Shown: positions 1 to 12,400, numbered from the stretch's first letter. The stretch is 64,000 nucleotides of DNA from Mesorhabditis belari (GCA_958450365.1 CAUEEP010000911.1:930001-994000), one strand, 5' to 3'. The notes: generated by a model not told the origin, from the sequence alone. Translations and numbers: made by a program.

Positions 1-142
1 TCAGCGATCCTACTCCAGAAGACGAAAAGCCGAAGGGCAAATCAGAAAACAAAAATCCGACGTTCATCCCCTCTCCGATAGTCTACTTTCCCCTGCGAAT
101 TCCTTCCACTTCTTTATTATTTTGTTTATTTGAATCATTCTC

Positions 143-149
143 TTTTCAG
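143..149 (+). promoter_or_regulatory. Probable spliced-leader (trans-splice) acceptor of the transthyretin-like gene
   Basis: A CTTTTCAG-type acceptor lies about 64 bases upstream of the start codon at 214 with no visible upstream exon. This is the usual arrangement of a nematode outron ending in a trans-splice site. An ordinary 5' UTR intron would look the same, so this is inference. Confidence 0.5.
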
Positions 150-213
150 ACAAAATATTTGAAGAAAAGGGACGCCGAAGAAAAGTGAAAAAATCGCATT
201 TTCAAAAATAACA

Positions 214-2937
214 ATGTTCTATCAACTTGCAATTCTATTTCTAGCAATCACCGTCTATTCTCTCCCTTTCACGCACGTAGAACGAGTGAGCATCAAGGTG
301 AAAATGCAAAGATATTACCGTAACAAGCTACAGTACCCTCGACTCTGGGGTACTGTAGCTGTAGATATCTAGGGGTTACTGTAGTCATCTAGAGGCTACT
401 GTATCCAACTAGGGGTTACTGTAATGATCTAGATCGGCCTTGTGACTTCCAGAACCACCCATGAAACGGTAGAAATGAAGATTTGATGACTTGAAATCAA
501 AATAAAGCCGTGTTCTAAATTGACCTGGTCGAGGGGTAGTAGTTGGGGGCGGTGGGGTACGGTATCTACCTAGATCACCTCTGTCACTTCCAGGACCACC
601 CATGAGATTGTTAAAATGAAGATTTGATGACTTGAAATCGAAATAAAGCCGTGTTCTAAATTGATCAGGTCGAGGGGTAGTAGTTGGGGGCGGAGGGGTA
701 CAGTATCAACCTAGATCGACCTTGTGACTTCCAGGACCACCCATGAGATTGTTAAAATGAAGATTTGATGACTTGAAATCGAAATAGAGCCGTGTTCTAA
801 ATTAGTCCGGTCGAGGGGGGCGGAGAGCTACTGTATCAACCTAGATCACCTCTGTGACTTCCAGGACTACCTTTAAGCCTTGCTGAACACTTGAAAATAG
901 ATTTTTTGAGGGCAAAGTGATTTGCGGTGATCGCTATTCGGTTGGTGTCGGAATTCAACTCTGCGATGGAAGTTCGTTTAGTTTCTTTCTTTCAAATAAT
1001 CTCTATTTTAAGGTGATTGCCTCGAAAAGGTGACGTCATCGTCACCAAAAGGCGCTTTTCAAGCGTCCGGCAATTGGAGTGTGGTGGGTTGAGGGTGGTT
1101 GAGGCCGGTTGAGGCTTTGGAAAAAGATTGGCTCAATATCTTTCTTTCTAGTAGAGGAATTAGGTTGAAAATTTCGGATTACCTTAGTTGGATGTCAACT
1201 TAGAAAAGCTATTGATTAGATTTTTGAATTTGAAACTTTCAAGTTTTCATTTTTTTTGTTGAGAGGGTAAAATTTGAAATTTTTTAAATTAAAAATTTGA
1301 TTTTTATCTAATCGAAAATCTATTTTGTGACTTCCAGATAAGCTAAAAAACTAAATATTTTCAAGATTGGCTCTTTGAAAACGGAGTTAAACTGTTGGAG
1401 AAGTTTCTGGAGCTGTAAAGCAATTTGAAGCCAAAAATTTTTGTATCAATCGGTGCCAAATGCTTGTCTTTTAGCTTAGAATGAAATCTCGGTCGGATAT
1501 AGAACGTCCATAGTACAGAAACGGTGCTTTTTGGGCGCAAATGGGGAATCAGTTTGATCTTTTTCTTTTAGTTTTTCTCGAGCGAGCCTTCTGTGCTCAT
1601 CACTCACAATTGTGATGTCGAAAATCGAACGGTGAGTGAAGGTCGTGTGCTAATGGGCAGATGGGCAGGCTTTCTTGGCCTCTCTTGGCCTTTCTTGGCC
1701 TCTCTTGGCCTTTCTTGGCCTCTCTTGGCCTTTCTTGGCCAAATGGGATCCGTTCGGGTCGAGATTAGTTGGAAGTGGATGAATTCCCGAATTTTTCCAC
1801 CGATCTGGAGCGCACACTAGCTGAAAAGCTCAAAAAAAGTATCGAAAAAACGATTTTAAAAAAGTCCCTCAGCGGAGTCGAACCATGGATCTATCGTTCA
1901 CTAAAAATTTGCATAAATCTAAAATCTAAGAACTCTAATGAACTATGTGCGTTCCAGAACTCCCGAAAAGTTTATTAGAGTTTTCGGTTCGCCAAAAAAT
2001 TCCACCCCTTTCCGGCCTAAACATGATTCACTCGTCTCACTTCGTTTCTTATCAGCTTTGCACAAAACTTTCACAACGATTCCCCGATGTGCCTTCCATA
2101 ATGGCCGGATATTTCAAAATTTTATCTATTCCATAAATAGTTTTCGAGAAAATCGCTCAAACTCGGATTTTTCCGGATTTAAGTTGGAATTGGATCAATT
2201 CCCGAATTTTTCCACCGATCTGGAGCGCACACTAGCTGAAAAGCTCAAAAAAAGTATCGAAAAAACGATTTTAAAAAGTCACTCAGCGGAGTCGAACCAT
2301 GGATCTATCGTTCACTAAAAATTTGCATAAATCAAAAATCTAAGAACTCTAATGAACTATGTGCGTTCCAGAACTCCCGAAAAGTTTATTAGAATTTTTG
2401 GTTTTCAAAGAATTCCGCGCCTTTTTGATCCAAACTCATTTGTCTCACTCCACTCAGTAATTTCATCAACTTTACCCAAAACTTTCACAACGATTCCCCG
2501 ATGTGACTTCCATAATGGCCGAATATTACAAAATTTTATCTATTCCATAAATAGTTTTCGAGAAAATCACTCAAACTCGGATTTTTCCGGATTGGAATTG
2601 GTTGGAAGTTGGAATTAGATGAATTTCTGAATTATTTGATCGATCTGGAGCGCACACTACGTGAAAAGCTCAAAAAATTGTTGATTTTATTGTTTTGAAG
2701 ATCTTTGGTTTTGGTTTGGATTTTTTTCGGAATTCGGTAACTAAAAAAGCCGATGAAAACCAGTGAAACTTGAAACAATTCCGTTTTCAGAAATGCCTTC
2801 GTCAAACGAGATTCCCGATTCACGAATGGTACGTGTTGAAGGAAGAAAATAAATACGACCGAATTTACGATATGAAATTGGTTCAACTAATCGCTCGCCA
2901 AGAAAAAGATGAAGATGGCAATGAATCGTGTGAATGA
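214..2937 (+). CDS. Transthyretin-like (TTR/TTL) family secreted protein, 5 exons
   Basis: Exons 214-297, 911-971, 1013-1080, 1572-1631 and 2791-2937 join in frame to 139 codons plus TGA, the usual length of nematode transthyretin-like proteins. Exon 1 encodes a hydrophobic signal peptide (MFYQLAILFLAITVYS). Exon 2 carries the family opening (GKVICGDRY, then IQLCDG), exon 3 a KGAFQASG turn, exon 4 the conserved ITHNCD segment, and exon 5 CLRQTRFPIHEWYV and a C-terminal Cys. The product is expected to be secreted and disulphide-bonded. Family members are abundant nematode secreted proteins, one of which (TTR-52) bridges apoptotic cells to phagocytes; the role of this one cannot be read from sequence. 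Introns 1 and 4 are swollen by satellites carrying the phased 11-mer. The exon 3 donor could be 1079 or 1081; only the second keeps frame. An AATAAA follows at 2946. Confidence 0.88.
430..870. repeat. Satellite family a, about 141-bp unit, 3-4 units
   Basis: Units share TTGTTAAAATGAAGATTTG, a GAGGGGTAGTAGTTGGGGGC block and the 11-mer in reverse orientation (GTGACTTCCAG and variants) at 442, 583, 724 and 854. The array lies in intron 1 of the transthyretin-like gene. Confidence 0.85.
1669..1741. repeat. 10-bp tandem repeat, TTTCTTGGCC/TCTCTTGGCC
   Basis: Seven alternating decamers in intron 4 of the transthyretin-like gene; they give rise to a spurious Leu/Gly/Trp-rich ORF. Confidence 0.9.
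1770..2660. repeat. Satellite family b, about 142-bp unit with alternating motif orientation
   Basis: Composite array in intron 4 of the transthyretin-like gene. Motif copies at 1805 (forward, CTGGAGCGCAC), 1947 (reverse), 2089 (reverse, weak), 2220 (forward), 2361 (reverse), 2503 (reverse) and 2645 (forward) are 131-142 bases apart although adjacent units differ in sequence. A higher-order repeat of about 415 bases (three units) is repeated here and again at 4.8 and 6.0 kb. Confidence 0.85.
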
Positions 2938-2945
2938 TTGTGAAA

Positions 2946-2951
2946 AATAAA
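2946..2951 (+). terminator. Polyadenylation signal AATAAA
   Basis: Canonical hexamer 9 bases after the stop codon of the transthyretin-like gene. Confidence 0.6.
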
Positions 2952-3001
2952 CAATGTTCTGAATTTCCCCAGAAGCCTCGTCTCTTGAACCATTCAACGT
3001 T

Positions 3002-4572
3002 ATGAAACTCTGGGCACAGTTTCTGATCGCCCTGATCGCCCTGTAATCAAAGTTACCGTGTTACCGTTGTGTAAATGACGGTTGTGCATTCTAGTTCTTC
3101 GATTCGAAGCCGTTTGGCCGAGCTGTTCGATGTTTGAGAGCTAGAACATCGAGCCTATATTCTAACAATGTTCTAGCTCTCAAACATCGAACAGCTCGGC
3201 CAAACGGCTTCGAATTCAAGAACTAGAATGCACAACAATCATTTACACAACGGTCAGCCTGTAAATTTGATTACAGGGTGTTCCGTTGACGAGTGAAACG
3301 CTTGTTTTGTTTGCTTTGAGAAGCCTATATTCTAAATCGTGCATAAGCCGGTGTGCGCTCCAGATCGCTGAAATATTGGCCATTTCCGAATCCTTGATCA
3401 ATCTGTGAGGATTTTTGGCGCCAATCTTGAAACCCATCAACATCATCTCGTTTTCTGAGTGGCCACCCAGCTCATTTTGGGATTTTAGCGATTTTGGCGA
3501 TTCTGGCGATTTTGGCGATTTCCAAATCCCAGATAGCTCGAGTTTAAGAAGCGCTCAGCAAAAACGAAGAATGGATTCTGATTCCCCATTCTACAACACC
3601 CGCTTGGTCTCATCTCAAAGCTCAAGGCTGACCTTAAGCCTTCCATTGTGGGGTAAAACAGGAGCTGCGACTTCAGCTACTCGCCTTCAGCTGCCTATAA
3701 TCGCTTGCTTATTTTGAGCTTGAGCTTGAGCTTGAGCCTGAGCTTGAGCCTGAGCCTGAGCTAAGAGTCGTCTAGCGTACTATTACATTTCAAATGGAAA
3801 ATTTGACAACTATTTTAAACGCACTTAGCTCAGTTGCTCACTATTGCGTAATTGAACCGAACCTTTCGAAACCGGTTTTCCTAAACAAATCCCTTTTCTA
3901 ATGCCATTGTTTTGCCTTGTGACTTCCAGCTTAATGATTGGCAACACTCAAACGACGACCGCTGGATTTGGTCGACCAGATCGGCCAGCTCACTACTGCG
4001 TAATTGAACCGAACCTTTCGAAACCGGTTTTCCTAAACAAATCCCTTTTCTAATGCCATTGTTTTGCCTTGTGACTTCCAGCTTAATGATTGGCAACACT
4101 CAAACGACGACCGCTGGATTTGGTCGACCAGATCGGCCAGCTCACTACTGCGTAATTGAACCGAACCTTTCGAAACCGGTTTTCCTAAACAAATCCCTTT
4201 TCTAATGCCATTGTTTTCCCTTGTGACTTCCAGCTTGAAGATTGGCTACAATTAAAAGACGACCGCTGGATTTGGTCGACCAGATCTACCAGCTCAGTAC
4301 TGCGTAATTGAACCGATTTTTTCAAAACCTTTCAAATCTCTCTTCTAATGCCACTATTTTGCCGTGTGACTTCCAGCTTAAAGCCTGCTTCTATCAAAAG
4401 TAAAGTTTCTTTGAGAAATCTCGACAAAAAGTGTCAGTGAAGTGTGAGCCTGCGTAACGAAACCGAAAGGGCGCTTCGAAAGGTCGAAATATCCGTTTTG
4501 ACCGGAATTCAAGACGATCTGCACAATGAGAAATGGTGGGAAGTGTTCAGAGATCTTTATCCAAATCCTTGA
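3002..4572 (+). CDS. Possible small secreted-protein gene, incomplete model
   Basis: Three coding-like blocks on one strand. 3002-3042 starts MKLWAQFLIALIA and looks like a signal peptide. 3533-3626 is preceded by CCCAG and reads SSSLRSAQQKRRMDSDSPFY. 4449-4572 reads LRNETERALRKVEISVL and ends DLYPNP before TGA. The last two join in frame (AG plus C gives Ser), but the donor at 3627 is GC and the acceptor GTGTGAG is weak. The first block does not join in frame without another exon. I recognise no family. It may be a decayed gene, as it lies between the arms of a long inverted repeat. Confidence 0.25.
3067..3250. repeat. Near-perfect 83-bp hairpin with about 18-base loop
   Basis: Arm 3067-3149 (ending CTAGAACAT) pairs with arm 3168-3250 (starting ATGTTCTAG) with very few mismatches. 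A single arm recurs at 5570-5690 without its partner. It could be a foldback element or a source of double-stranded RNA. Confidence 0.85.
3713..3762. repeat. Hexamer tandem repeat GAGCTT/GAGCCT
   Basis: About eight imperfect hexamers in a row. Confidence 0.9.
3840..4390. repeat. Satellite family c, 152-bp unit, about 3.5 units
   Basis: Near-identical units begin GCGTAATTGAACCGA and carry GTGACTTCCAG at 3919, 4071, 4223 and 4366. The first two periods are exactly 152 bases. The sequence is unrelated to families a and b outside the 11-mer. Confidence 0.92.
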
Positions 4573-4789
4573 TCAATCTGTGAGGATATCTGGCGCCAAT
4601 TCTGAAGACAATCCCTCTGGCGGATGGCTTTTCTTGATAAATTCATTCAATTTGCATTTAGAGTCATGGATTGTTTGATGTGCCTTCCAGATAGCCCAGA
4701 TTTTGTCGATTTCTAGCTCTCGAACCGATTTGATGAGAATTAATTCGTTGATTCGCTCTTCCCCTAAATTTTTTCCGATTTAAGTCGTA

Positions 4790-5185
4790 ATTCGACCAAT
4801 TCCCGAATTCTTCCACCGATCTGGAGCGCACACTAGCTGAAGCGCTCAAAAAAAGTATCGAAAAAACGATTTTAAAAAAGTCACTCAGCGGAGTCCGAAC
4901 CATGGACCTATCGCTCACTAAAAATTTGCATAAATCCAAAATCTAAAAACTCTAATGAACTGTGTGCGTTCCAGATCTCCCGAAAAGTTTATTAGAATTT
5001 TTGGTTTTCAAAGAATTCCGCGCCTTTTTGATCCAAACTCATTTGTCTCACTACACCCAGTCATTTCATCAACTTTACCCAAAACTTTTGCAACGATTCC
5101 CCGATGTGACTTCCATAATGGCCGAATATTTCAAAATTTTATTCACTCCATAGATAGTTTTCGAGAAAATCACTCAAACTCGGAT
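4790..5185. repeat. Satellite family b, second block
   Basis: Higher-order unit of family b with motif copies at 4821 (forward), 4964 (reverse) and 5106 (reverse), spaced 143 and 142 bases. Confidence 0.85.
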
Positions 5186-5934
5186 TTTTTTTTTTTTTTT
5201 GAAAGATAAACGATTTTCTAGCTCTCAAACAATAAACAGCTCGGCCAAACGGCTTCGAATCGAAGAATTCGAATTCGAATCCCGATTTGAATTCGAACTA
5301 GAGTGCACAACAGTGATTTGAACTTTGATTACAGGGTAATCAAGAACCACCGCAACACGCAAAAGGCCTGGCTTTTGCTCTGGCTTCAAGAACACTCCAG
5401 ACTGAGTAATCGAATGGGTGAAGATCGGGTGAGCTGGGTGGCCACTCAGAAAACGAGATGATGTTGATGGGTTTCAAGATTGGCGCCAAAAATCCTCACA
5501 GATTGGTCAAGGATTTGGAAATGGCCAATATTTCAGCGATCTGGAGCGCACACCGGCTTATGCACGATTTAGAATATAGGCTCGATGTTCTAGCTCTCAA
5601 ACATCGAACAGCTCGGCCAAACGGCTTCGAATCGAAGAACTAGAATGCACAACCGTCATTTACACAACGGTAACACGGTAACTTTGATTACAGGGCGATC
5701 AGGGCGATCAGAAACTGTGCCCAGAGTTTCATAACGTTGAATGGTTCAAGAGACGAGGCTTCTGGGGAAATTCAGGACTTTGTAGACCTTGCCGCTTGAT
5801 CCAACAGTAGCCGCAGCCTGGGAATGAGAAAAATTGAATCTTCGCCTCCTATATCCGAGCGGTGTGCTAGACGGCGGGCGATTGCCGCACAGAGAACAGC
5901 TTCGGTGATTCGCTCTTCCCCCCGGGTTTTTTTC

Positions 5935-6345
5935 GGGATTTAAGTTGGAATTCGACCGATTCCTGAAATCTTCCACCGATCTGGAGCGCACACTAGCTGA
6001 AACGCTCAAAAAAAGTATCGAAAAGACGATTTGAAAAATCTCGTCACTCAGCGGAGTCGAACCAGGGACCTATCGCTTACTAAAAATTTGCATAAATTTC
6101 AAAATCTAAAAACTGCAATGAACTATGTGCGTTCCAGATCTCCCGAAAAGTTTATTAGAGTTTTTGGTTTTCAAAGAATTCCTCGCCTTTTTGATCCAAA
6201 CTCATTTGTCTCACTCCACCCAGTCATTTCATCAACTTTACCCAAAACTTTTGCAACGATTCCCCGATGTGCCTTCCATAACGGCCGGAGATTTCAAAAT
6301 TTTATCTATTCCATAAATAGTTTTCGAGAAAATCGCTCAAACTCT
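5935..6345. repeat. Satellite family b, third block
   Basis: Same higher-order unit, motif copies at 5981 (forward), 6127 (reverse) and 6269 (reverse). It ends about 120 bases before the glypican start. Confidence 0.85.
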
Positions 6346-6457
6346 TCCCAAAGCTCCGCCCACTTTTTTTTCTCGATTTTCGCCTATTCTTACCCTTTTC
6401 ACTCTTAAATCTTTCAAAGATTTCAACTTTGAAATTCGAAAATTAAAATTTTTCACA

Positions 6458-6464
6458 TTTTCAG
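6458..6464 (+). promoter_or_regulatory. Probable trans-splice acceptor of the glypican gene
   Basis: ATTTTCAG ends two bases before the start codon at 6467, with no upstream exon visible. A very short leader after a TTTTCAG acceptor is typical of nematode spliced-leader addition. Confidence 0.65.
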
Positions 6465-6466
6465 CA

Positions 6467-9400
6467 ATGTTTCAACATTTTCCTGTGAGAAAAACGAAAT
6501 TTACACTTTTTTTGCTCTTTATGGTGAGTGTTTTTCCGAGTTGTTGCTGATTTTTTTGAAAAAATTTGTTAGCCTGCTTAATTTTTGGCATTTTTGTGAG
6601 TTCTGGAGTGCACATGAAGCATTGAATTCAAAATTGCTGAGAAAATTAGCATTTAATCATGCTACCGTACCCCAGATCGTGATCTCACTTTTATATCTTG
6701 TTCGGCTAAAGCTTTTCGAAAATTTCTTTGATATTCTTGCGATCTGGAGGTCACACAACAATCTAGATAGAAAAAATGGATTAGGCTGGTGATTTTTATT
6801 TTGTGACCAAACTACAGTACCCCCGACCCCGATCTTGCCTTAAAATCGTGTTCGATTTAGGCTTTACAAAAATTTCTTTGATATTCTTGCGATCTGGATG
6901 TCACACAACAATCTGGATAGAAAAAATGGTTTAAATTGGTCATTTTTATTTTGTGACCAAACTACCGTACCCCCTAACCGTGATCTCGCTTTTATATCTT
7001 GTTCGGCTAAGCCTTTTCGAAAATTTCTTTGATATTCTTGCGATCTGGATGTCACTCAACATTCCAGACATTAAAAGATATCGAAAAAACTGATTTAGCT
7101 GGTCATTTTTATTTTGTGACCAAACTACCGTACCCCTAACCGTGATCTCGCTTTTATATCTTGTTCGGCTAAGGCTTTTCAAAGATTTCTTTAATATTCT
7201 TGCAATCTGGATGTCACACAACAATCTGGATCAAAAACGGATTAGGCTGGTCATTTTTATTTTATGACCAAGCTACCGTACCCCTACATAGACGTAGCAA
7301 CAAATTGCTTAAATTTTGAAAATTTCAAAGCAGAGACTCCCTTTTCGCGCTAGTGGAAAGCGACGAAATTTTACGAGCGCTCGTAATTTACCCAAAAACG
7401 ACACGGCGGCCTCGGTGTTGTGGATTTTTCGTCGCTGCGCGCTTTTTCTCGTTTTCGATTCGACTCGCCGCCGAAACAAAAGATTTATTCGTCAAAGCTG
7501 GAACGCACTCGAGCCGTTTTCGAAAAGAAAACAAAGATTTTCGACCTTTTTGATTCGTCAATAGTACAGTGTAGTCGATAATTTTGAAATTCTCAAATTC
7601 TCATTTTTTGCTATTTTTAGCTAGGCTGCATTCCAGAACGGGCATAAATTTTAAAAAATCTCAAAAATTTTGCGAATTTCCCAAATTTACGAGCTTGGTC
7701 AGCATTTTTCCAAAAGCATGCCTCGTTTTTGAGTCAGAAAAAAGCGAAAAACGGGGAAATGATTAAAAACTCTTATCAGGATTGAAATGGAAAATTTGGC
7801 GAGAAATCTGGCGCCTGGTGGGGTGTTAAGATAGGGTGTTAAGGGGTGGACGGGGCCGGGGTGGCGATTACCACAAGGATTTGAGGGGAGGACCGAAAGG
7901 CGGGGAAATGGCATGCTTTTGCGAAACTAAACTTTTGAGAAACCAGTGTGACCTCCAGGATTCACGAAAATATAATAAAAATCGTAGTATGATAATCGAA
8001 ATCGTGAAAAAATCGCCTGGTAGCCGATAGAGCATTCGAGAGTTCGGAAATCATAGTTTTTTTCGATCTAAAGCCTTAAGAAGCCGGTGTGACTTCCAGG
8101 ATTCACAAAAATATAAAAAAATCGTAGTATGATAATCGAAATCGTGAAAAAATCGCCTGGTAGACGATGGAGCATTCGAGAGCTTAGAAATCGTAGTTTT
8201 TTTCGATCTAAAGTTTTGAAAACCCAGTGTGACCTCCAGGATTTACAAAAATTCAGAAAAAAATATCAAACAGTGAAAAATTTACATAAAAATCTCGACC
8301 AAAAATCTCATTCAGCGGAAAATCAGATTACGGTAAACGGTCCAAAAAAACATTTCACGTATTAGAAACGCTAATGTGCACTCCAGAACTCGCAAAAAGC
8401 GACCAAAAGCTGGAGTTTCATATGCAAATTATTTAGATATACGCTGGGACAACAATCGGACATCAGACAGGTCTAAGAGAATGGTCAAATTCGATAAAAT
8501 TCGTTTCTCTAGATTGCCAGTGCGTGCCAGAGTCGACGATTTCGCAAACGAAACGCGAAATGGAGGAGTTTTTGCGTGGGAATTTGTTGAAGTTACGAAA
8601 TTCGGCAAGAAATTTGCGACATTCTACTAAAGGTGAGCGAAATTAGCATTTAAACCGAAAATTAGCATTTAAAGTGGAAATTAGCATTTAAGGCATTCAA
8701 AATTAGCATTTAAAGCGTAAATTACCATTTAAACTGGAAATTAGCATTTAAACTGGAAATTACCATTTAAAGCTAGCAAAATTAGCATTTAAACCAAAAA
8801 TTGGCATTAAAATCAAAAATTAGCATTTAAATCAAAAATTAGCATTTAAAGCGGAAATTACCATTTAAACCGGAAATTACCATTTAAAGCTAGCAAAATT
8901 AGCATTTAAATCCAAAATTACCATTTAAAGCATTCAAAATTAGCGTTTGAAGCGTAAATTACCATTTAAACTGGAAATTACCATTTAAAGCTTGAAAAAT
9001 TAGCATTTAAACCGAAAATTGGCATTAAAATCAAAAATTAGCATTTAAATCAAAAATTAGCATTTAAACCGGGAATTAAATGCTTCTAAATCAAAAATTA
9101 GCGTTTAAATCAAAAATTAGCATTTAAAGCGGAAATTACCATTTAAACCGAAAATTACCATTTAAAACAAAAGGTAATTTTTGAGTTTCTAGCTTGTGTT
9201 TCAAGATTGCCAAAATTTCAATTTAAAGCTTTTTATTCGAATTTTTGAGTCTTGTGACATCCAGCATCGGCAAAACATTTCAGAAGAACTCTCCGAAACG
9301 CTGATTTTCTCGCGACATCGCGTTCTGAAAGAAATCCGACGAGTGCACGAGTCGCTTTTAAATGGGAATTTCGTTGTTGGACCGATTTCCGAATTCTTTA

Positions 9401-12400
9401 ACGATTTGCGGATGCAAGCGCTTGACGTCAAGGTGGGCTTTGTGCTTAAAGCCAGGTTCAAAAACTGATGACTCTGGTTTTCCACTTACCTCCAGGAATT
9501 TGAGGGACTCGTTTTTGAGGTCAGAAATCAAGGCTGACCTCGCTGCAGTCTGGTACAAGAACTTGTTGACAAGGTTTGCAGTAAAGCCAGGCAAGTGCAG
9601 AAGTAAAGCAAAGCAAAGCGAAGACCTGGATTGGCTCGGATGCCAAGAGTAGTCTCGGCTTGGCTCGGGTGCCCGGATTTTTTCAGTCTGAGAGATTTTG
9701 GGCGGATTTTAAATGCAAATTTTATTTTTTTTAAAAAGTAAATGCTAATCTGGATGTCATTTAAGCTTTTCGTTGTTTTAGAAGAATGATTTTACTCATT
9801 TCTGAAAAATTCGGTTTCGAGGTTGAGATTTTGAGGGATTTTGGGTGGGTTTTCAAGGCAAATTTTGTTTTTTTAATGAAGCAAATGCTAATCTGGATGT
9901 CATGTAAGCTTTTCGTTGTATTGGAAAAACGATTTTACTCATCTTGAAAAAAGTCACTTTTCAAGGCTAAGACTCTGAGGGATTTTGAGCGGTTTTTAAA
10001 TGCAAATTTTGTTTTTTTAAAAACCAAATGCTAAACTGGATGTCATATTAGCTGTTCATTGCGTTAGAAAAGCGATTTTACTCATTTCCAAAAAAGTCAG
10101 TTTTTGAGGTTGAGATTTTGAGCGATTTTGGGCGGATTTTAATGGCAAATTTTGTTTTTTAAAAAACCAAATGCTAATCTGGATGTCATATTAGCTGTTC
10201 ATTGTGTTAGAAAAGCGATTTTACTCATTTCAAAAAAAAAGTCGACTTTCCTTGTCTCTGACCCTGATCTGGCCACTGGCTTGCGATCTGCTCTTGACCA
10301 GGCTTGACCTAGTTGTCTTGCATTGACTGGCCGGATCTGGTCTAGCCTGATCCTGGGCTGGCCCTGGTCTAGTCTTGGCGTGATTCGGTCTGGCTTGGGA
10401 CGGGGCGGGTTTGGGGGGGGGGGGTGGGGGGGGGGGGGGGGGGGGGGGGGGGGTTGGGGGGGGGGGCCCCCCCCCCCCCCCAGAATTATGGGGAATAATT
10501 GGGGGGGCGCAGCCTTTAAAAGAACGGTATTTTAAAGTCTCCTGGGCTACGATTCAGTTGAATTTCTCTACACAATCTCTACACAAAGAACTCGTTGACG
10601 AGCTCGTTGAATTTGCAGCTCTCCTCAGCTGGCTCGTGGGAATCGTTCCTTCACTCCCGGCTCTCCTCCCTCTTCTCCCAACTTTTCCCCTCGGTTTTCC
10701 TCTGCATGTCCTTCTCGTTTTGTCCGCCAAGACACGAGCATCACTATGTGAAATGTCTGCGAGAGGTTTCATTTCAGAATTGACCGCAAAATCAAAGTTT
10801 TCAGCTCGCCAACGATCTTCAATCGAAACTGTTCAACGGTGGAAAGCTCAGCAAAGCCATTAAGGAGTGAGTGTTGGAGGAAATTAAAAAATTTTATGAA
10901 TTTCGAGAATCCTGGGGCGCACAAGGGGGGATTACTTATGAAAGTTGGCAAGATTTTTTTAAATCAGAAAACGGGAATGTCGAGGCTGAGATTTTGAGAG
11001 GTTTTCTGCGGTTTTTCAAAGTTTTTAAATTCAAATCTTAACAGTAATCGCTAATCTGGATGTCATGTAAGCTTTTCGTTGTGTTAGAAAAACAATTTTA
11101 TTGCTTTCAAAAAGTCGATTTTTGAGGTTGAGACTCTGAGGGTTTTTGGGCGGATTTTAAATGCAAATCTTGTTTTTTTAGAAAGCTAATGCTAATCTGG
11201 ATGTCATGTAAGCGTGTTCATTGTGTTAGAAAAACGATTTTGCTCATTCCTGAAAAATTCGGTTTCGAGGTTGAGATTTTGAGGGTTTTTGAGCGGATTT
11301 TAAATGCAGATTTTGTTTTTTAAGAAAGCTAATGATAATCTGGATGTCATGTAAGCGTTTCATTGTGTTAGAAAAACGATTTTGCTCATTTCTGAAAAAT
11401 TCGGTTTCGAGGTTGAGATTTTGAGGGTTTTTGGGCGGATTTTAAATTCAGATTTTGTTTTTTTATAAAATCAAATGCTAATCTGGATGTCATGTTAGCT
11501 GTTCATTGTGCTAGAAAAACAATTTTACTCATTTCAAAAAAAGTCTGTTTTTGAGGTCGAGACTCTGAGGGTTTTTGGGCGGTTTTTCAATGCAAATTTT
11601 GTTTTTTAAAAAAGCAAATGCTAATCTGGATGTCATGTAGGCTTTTCGTTGTGCTAGAAAAACGATTCTACTCATCTTGAAAAAAGTCACTTTTCAAGGC
11701 TAAGACTCTGAGGGTTTTTGGGCGGATTTTAAATGCAAATTTTGTTTTTTTATAAAATCAAATGCTAATCTGGAGGTCATGTAAGCTTTTCATTGTGTTA
11801 GAAAAACGATTTTACTCATTTCTAAAAAAAGTCGGCTTTCCCTTGATCTCCTAAGAAAATTCTCGACTTGTCACCCCCAATTTCCATAAATGAGAACATG
11901 TTTTTCTAGAAAAAATGAAATTTTGATAAGAACAGGGCGATTCACTAATTAGATTAGTCGATTAGGCGATGATATGGCGGCGAGAGAGCGGGTGAGAGAA
12001 CTAGTGTTCCCCGGAAAGGCCGACAGTGACAAAGAGAAAAGAGTTCGCGCCGAGAAACACCGATTTCTCGCGCTTGTCCCGAGATTTTCTTTTCGAAACG
12101 CCTGATCTGGATGTCACGCAAGCGAAGGGGTGGGAAAGAAATTTGAATTGGGGACGAATAATTTTTTGAGTTTCTGGAGTTGGGTAATTGATCCAAAAAT
12201 TCGAACAAAAATTGAATCCATTAAAAAAAAGCTTTGGAAAGTTCACTGTGCGTTCCAGAACGGCCAACCATTTCTCGAAAGTCGTCCATTTGTTAAAAAC
12301 CTTGTCCCAAATCGAGTCGCTCATCTCCGCCGATTCGCTCGACTCGCGCATCTCGCCCCACTGCGGGCAACGAATGGCCGAGGTGACTCGGTGCCCGCCA

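Larger units (their letters stand above)
2955..5772. repeat. Long inverted repeat (arms 2955-3478 and 5430-5772)
   Basis: The left arm is the reverse complement of the right arm, apart from the extra hairpin arm at 3165-3250 present only on the left. Each arm includes a short ATG reading frame starting MKLWAQFLIALIAL (3002 on plus; mirrored near 5740 on minus) and the text around the motif CTGGAGCGCAC. The sequence between the arms holds satellite families c and b. Confidence 0.8.

Noticed and set aside
9499..9575. Exon-like block NLRDSFLRSEIKADLAAVWY
   Set aside because: Its phase does not fit between glypican exons 4 and 5, and the family has no such segment there; it may be chance.
10561..10618. 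Alternative upstream acceptor giving a SLHKELVDELVEF peptide
   Set aside because: It cannot join in frame to the LSSAGSWESF exon; direct joining at 10619 keeps phase and gives the expected family spacing.
10323..10863. Gly-rich ORFs and a frame running into glypican exon 5
   Set aside because: Translation of the poly-G tract. The glypican frame there needs the acceptor at 10618 and a different frame, supported by homology.
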